NCBI RefSeq assembly: GCF_004361835.1
Contig: NZ_SNWD01000003.1
Span: forward strand, 1 to 64,000
Reading direction: 5' to 3'
DNA length: 64,000 nt
From: Stakelama pacifica
GTDB taxonomy: Bacteria; Pseudomonadota; Alphaproteobacteria; Sphingomonadales; Sphingomonadaceae
The position numbers and the translations under genes are program-made. This document shows positions 63,582 through 64,000 of the stretch, piece by piece; positions within the stretch are counted from its first letter, which is position 1; each line of letters starts with the position of its first letter. The notes below the pieces were generated by a model. That model searched no databases. It was not told the DNA's origin and was given only the letters and a program-made list of their open reading frames with translations.

Positions 63582-64000
63582 ATGGAAGATGCACGCAAAG
63601 CCCTGGATGATCTGATCCAGCAACGAGGCTGTAATTACTCCTCAATCTCCCGCCTTCTTGGACGCAACGCGGCCTACATCCAGCAATACATCCGCCGCGG
63701 CAGTCCCCGGCAGTTGGACGAGCAGGACCGCTCCGTGCTCGCCCGCTTCTTCGGAGTAGACGAGAAGATCCTCGGCGCTCCCGAACGGCGATCCGGCCCG
63801 GTCGTCGAACTGGTCCATGTCTCGGTCCTTGATGTCGAAGCCTCGGCAGGGCACGGCGCTTTGGCAGAGATGGAATCCAAATGCGCCCAGTTCGGGTTCG
63901 ACGAGAAGTGGCTGCGCCGCCTGACCGCAAGCAAAGCGACGAGCCTGTCGATCATCGCCGTGCACGGGGATTCGATGGAGCCGACCTTACATGACGGCGA
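63582..64000 (+). CDS. S24/LexA-like repressor with intact catalytic serine (3' end beyond window)
   Basis: The first 139 residues of an S24 peptidase-type repressor are visible before the window ends. The N-terminus (ALDDLIQQRGCNYSSISRLLGRNAAYIQQYIRRGSPRQLD) is nearly the same as that of the protein encoded at 14236-14850. The cleavage-site region reads VLDVEASAGHG, and the nucleophile motif is HGDSMEPTLHDGD with Ser131 intact, so this one can probably self-cleave on induction. The ATG follows the TAGGA/TCCTA operator. The gene is incomplete at the 3' end; the Lys base is not visible. Confidence 0.85.
   Translation, partial: MEDARKALDDLIQQRGCNYSSISRLLGRNAAYIQQYIRRGSPRQLDEQDRSVLARFFGVDEKILGAPERRSGPVVELVHVSVLDVEASAGHGALAEMESKCAQFGFDEKWLRRLTASKATSLSIIAVHGDSMEPTLHDG

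Noticed and set aside
1..64000. CRISPR arrays and rRNA genes
   Set aside because: No regularly spaced identical repeats and no rRNA-like sequence were seen in the window.

Overview
The window is high-GC alphaproteobacterial DNA, most likely from a sphingomonad (Sphingomonadaceae or Erythrobacteraceae). That placement is an inference from codon and GC style, the copper-resistance gene order and the layout of the F-type tra cluster. It reads as a stretch of accessory genome, probably an integrative conjugative element or genomic island, holding metal resistance, a reverse-transcriptase operon, conjugation genes and a BREX phage-defence locus. No rRNA, intact tRNA or CRISPR array was seen.

Bases 1-13,610 are metal resistance. 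They hold a 5'-truncated czcA-type RND pump, a short CDF-like transporter, a cysteine-rich CBS protein and a small secreted protein. These are followed by an overlapping cusC-cusB-cusA-cusF set, a DUF411 protein, a Cu(I) P-type ATPase, a membrane protein of unknown function and a broken membrane-protein remnant. CusA keeps the three methionines (573, 623, 672) of the E. coli Cu/Ag site. Bases 13,650-16,844 look like an integration and rearrangement zone: phased TACCCCC repeats, a tRNA-like fragment, an S24/LexA-like repressor that has lost its catalytic Ser and Lys, and an IS110-family transposase.

Bases 16,845-23,012 hold the most striking unit, four genes joined by ATGA overlaps: a CHC2/TOPRIM primase-like protein, a 1069-residue reverse transcriptase, a nitrilase-family amidohydrolase and a DEDDh exonuclease. 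The RT plus nitrilase pair recalls defence-associated RT type 1 systems. The primase and exonuclease partners and the split nitrilase make this a candidate undescribed variant.

Bases 23,328-42,422 hold two small regulators (AlpA-like and HTH, minus strand) and then a complete F-type mating-pair-formation operon: traA, traL, traE, traK, traB, dsbC-like, traV, traC, a small membrane gene, trbI, an S26 peptidase, traW, traU, trbC, traN, traF, traH and traG. No relaxase or coupling protein lies in the window.

Bases 42,798-63,172 (minus strand) form a type 1 BREX operon in the order brxR, brxA, brxB, brxC, AAA ATPase, nuclease-like protein, pglX, pglZ, brxL, then a giant Hsp90-type-ATPase/SF2-helicase fusion. 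The ATPase-nuclease pair between brxC and pglX and the terminal helicase are non-core additions. The window ends in a second S24 repressor with an intact catalytic serine. Its promoter carries the same 10-bp-phased TCCTA/TAGGA motif as the dead paralogue 49 kb away, which suggests that the two share operators.
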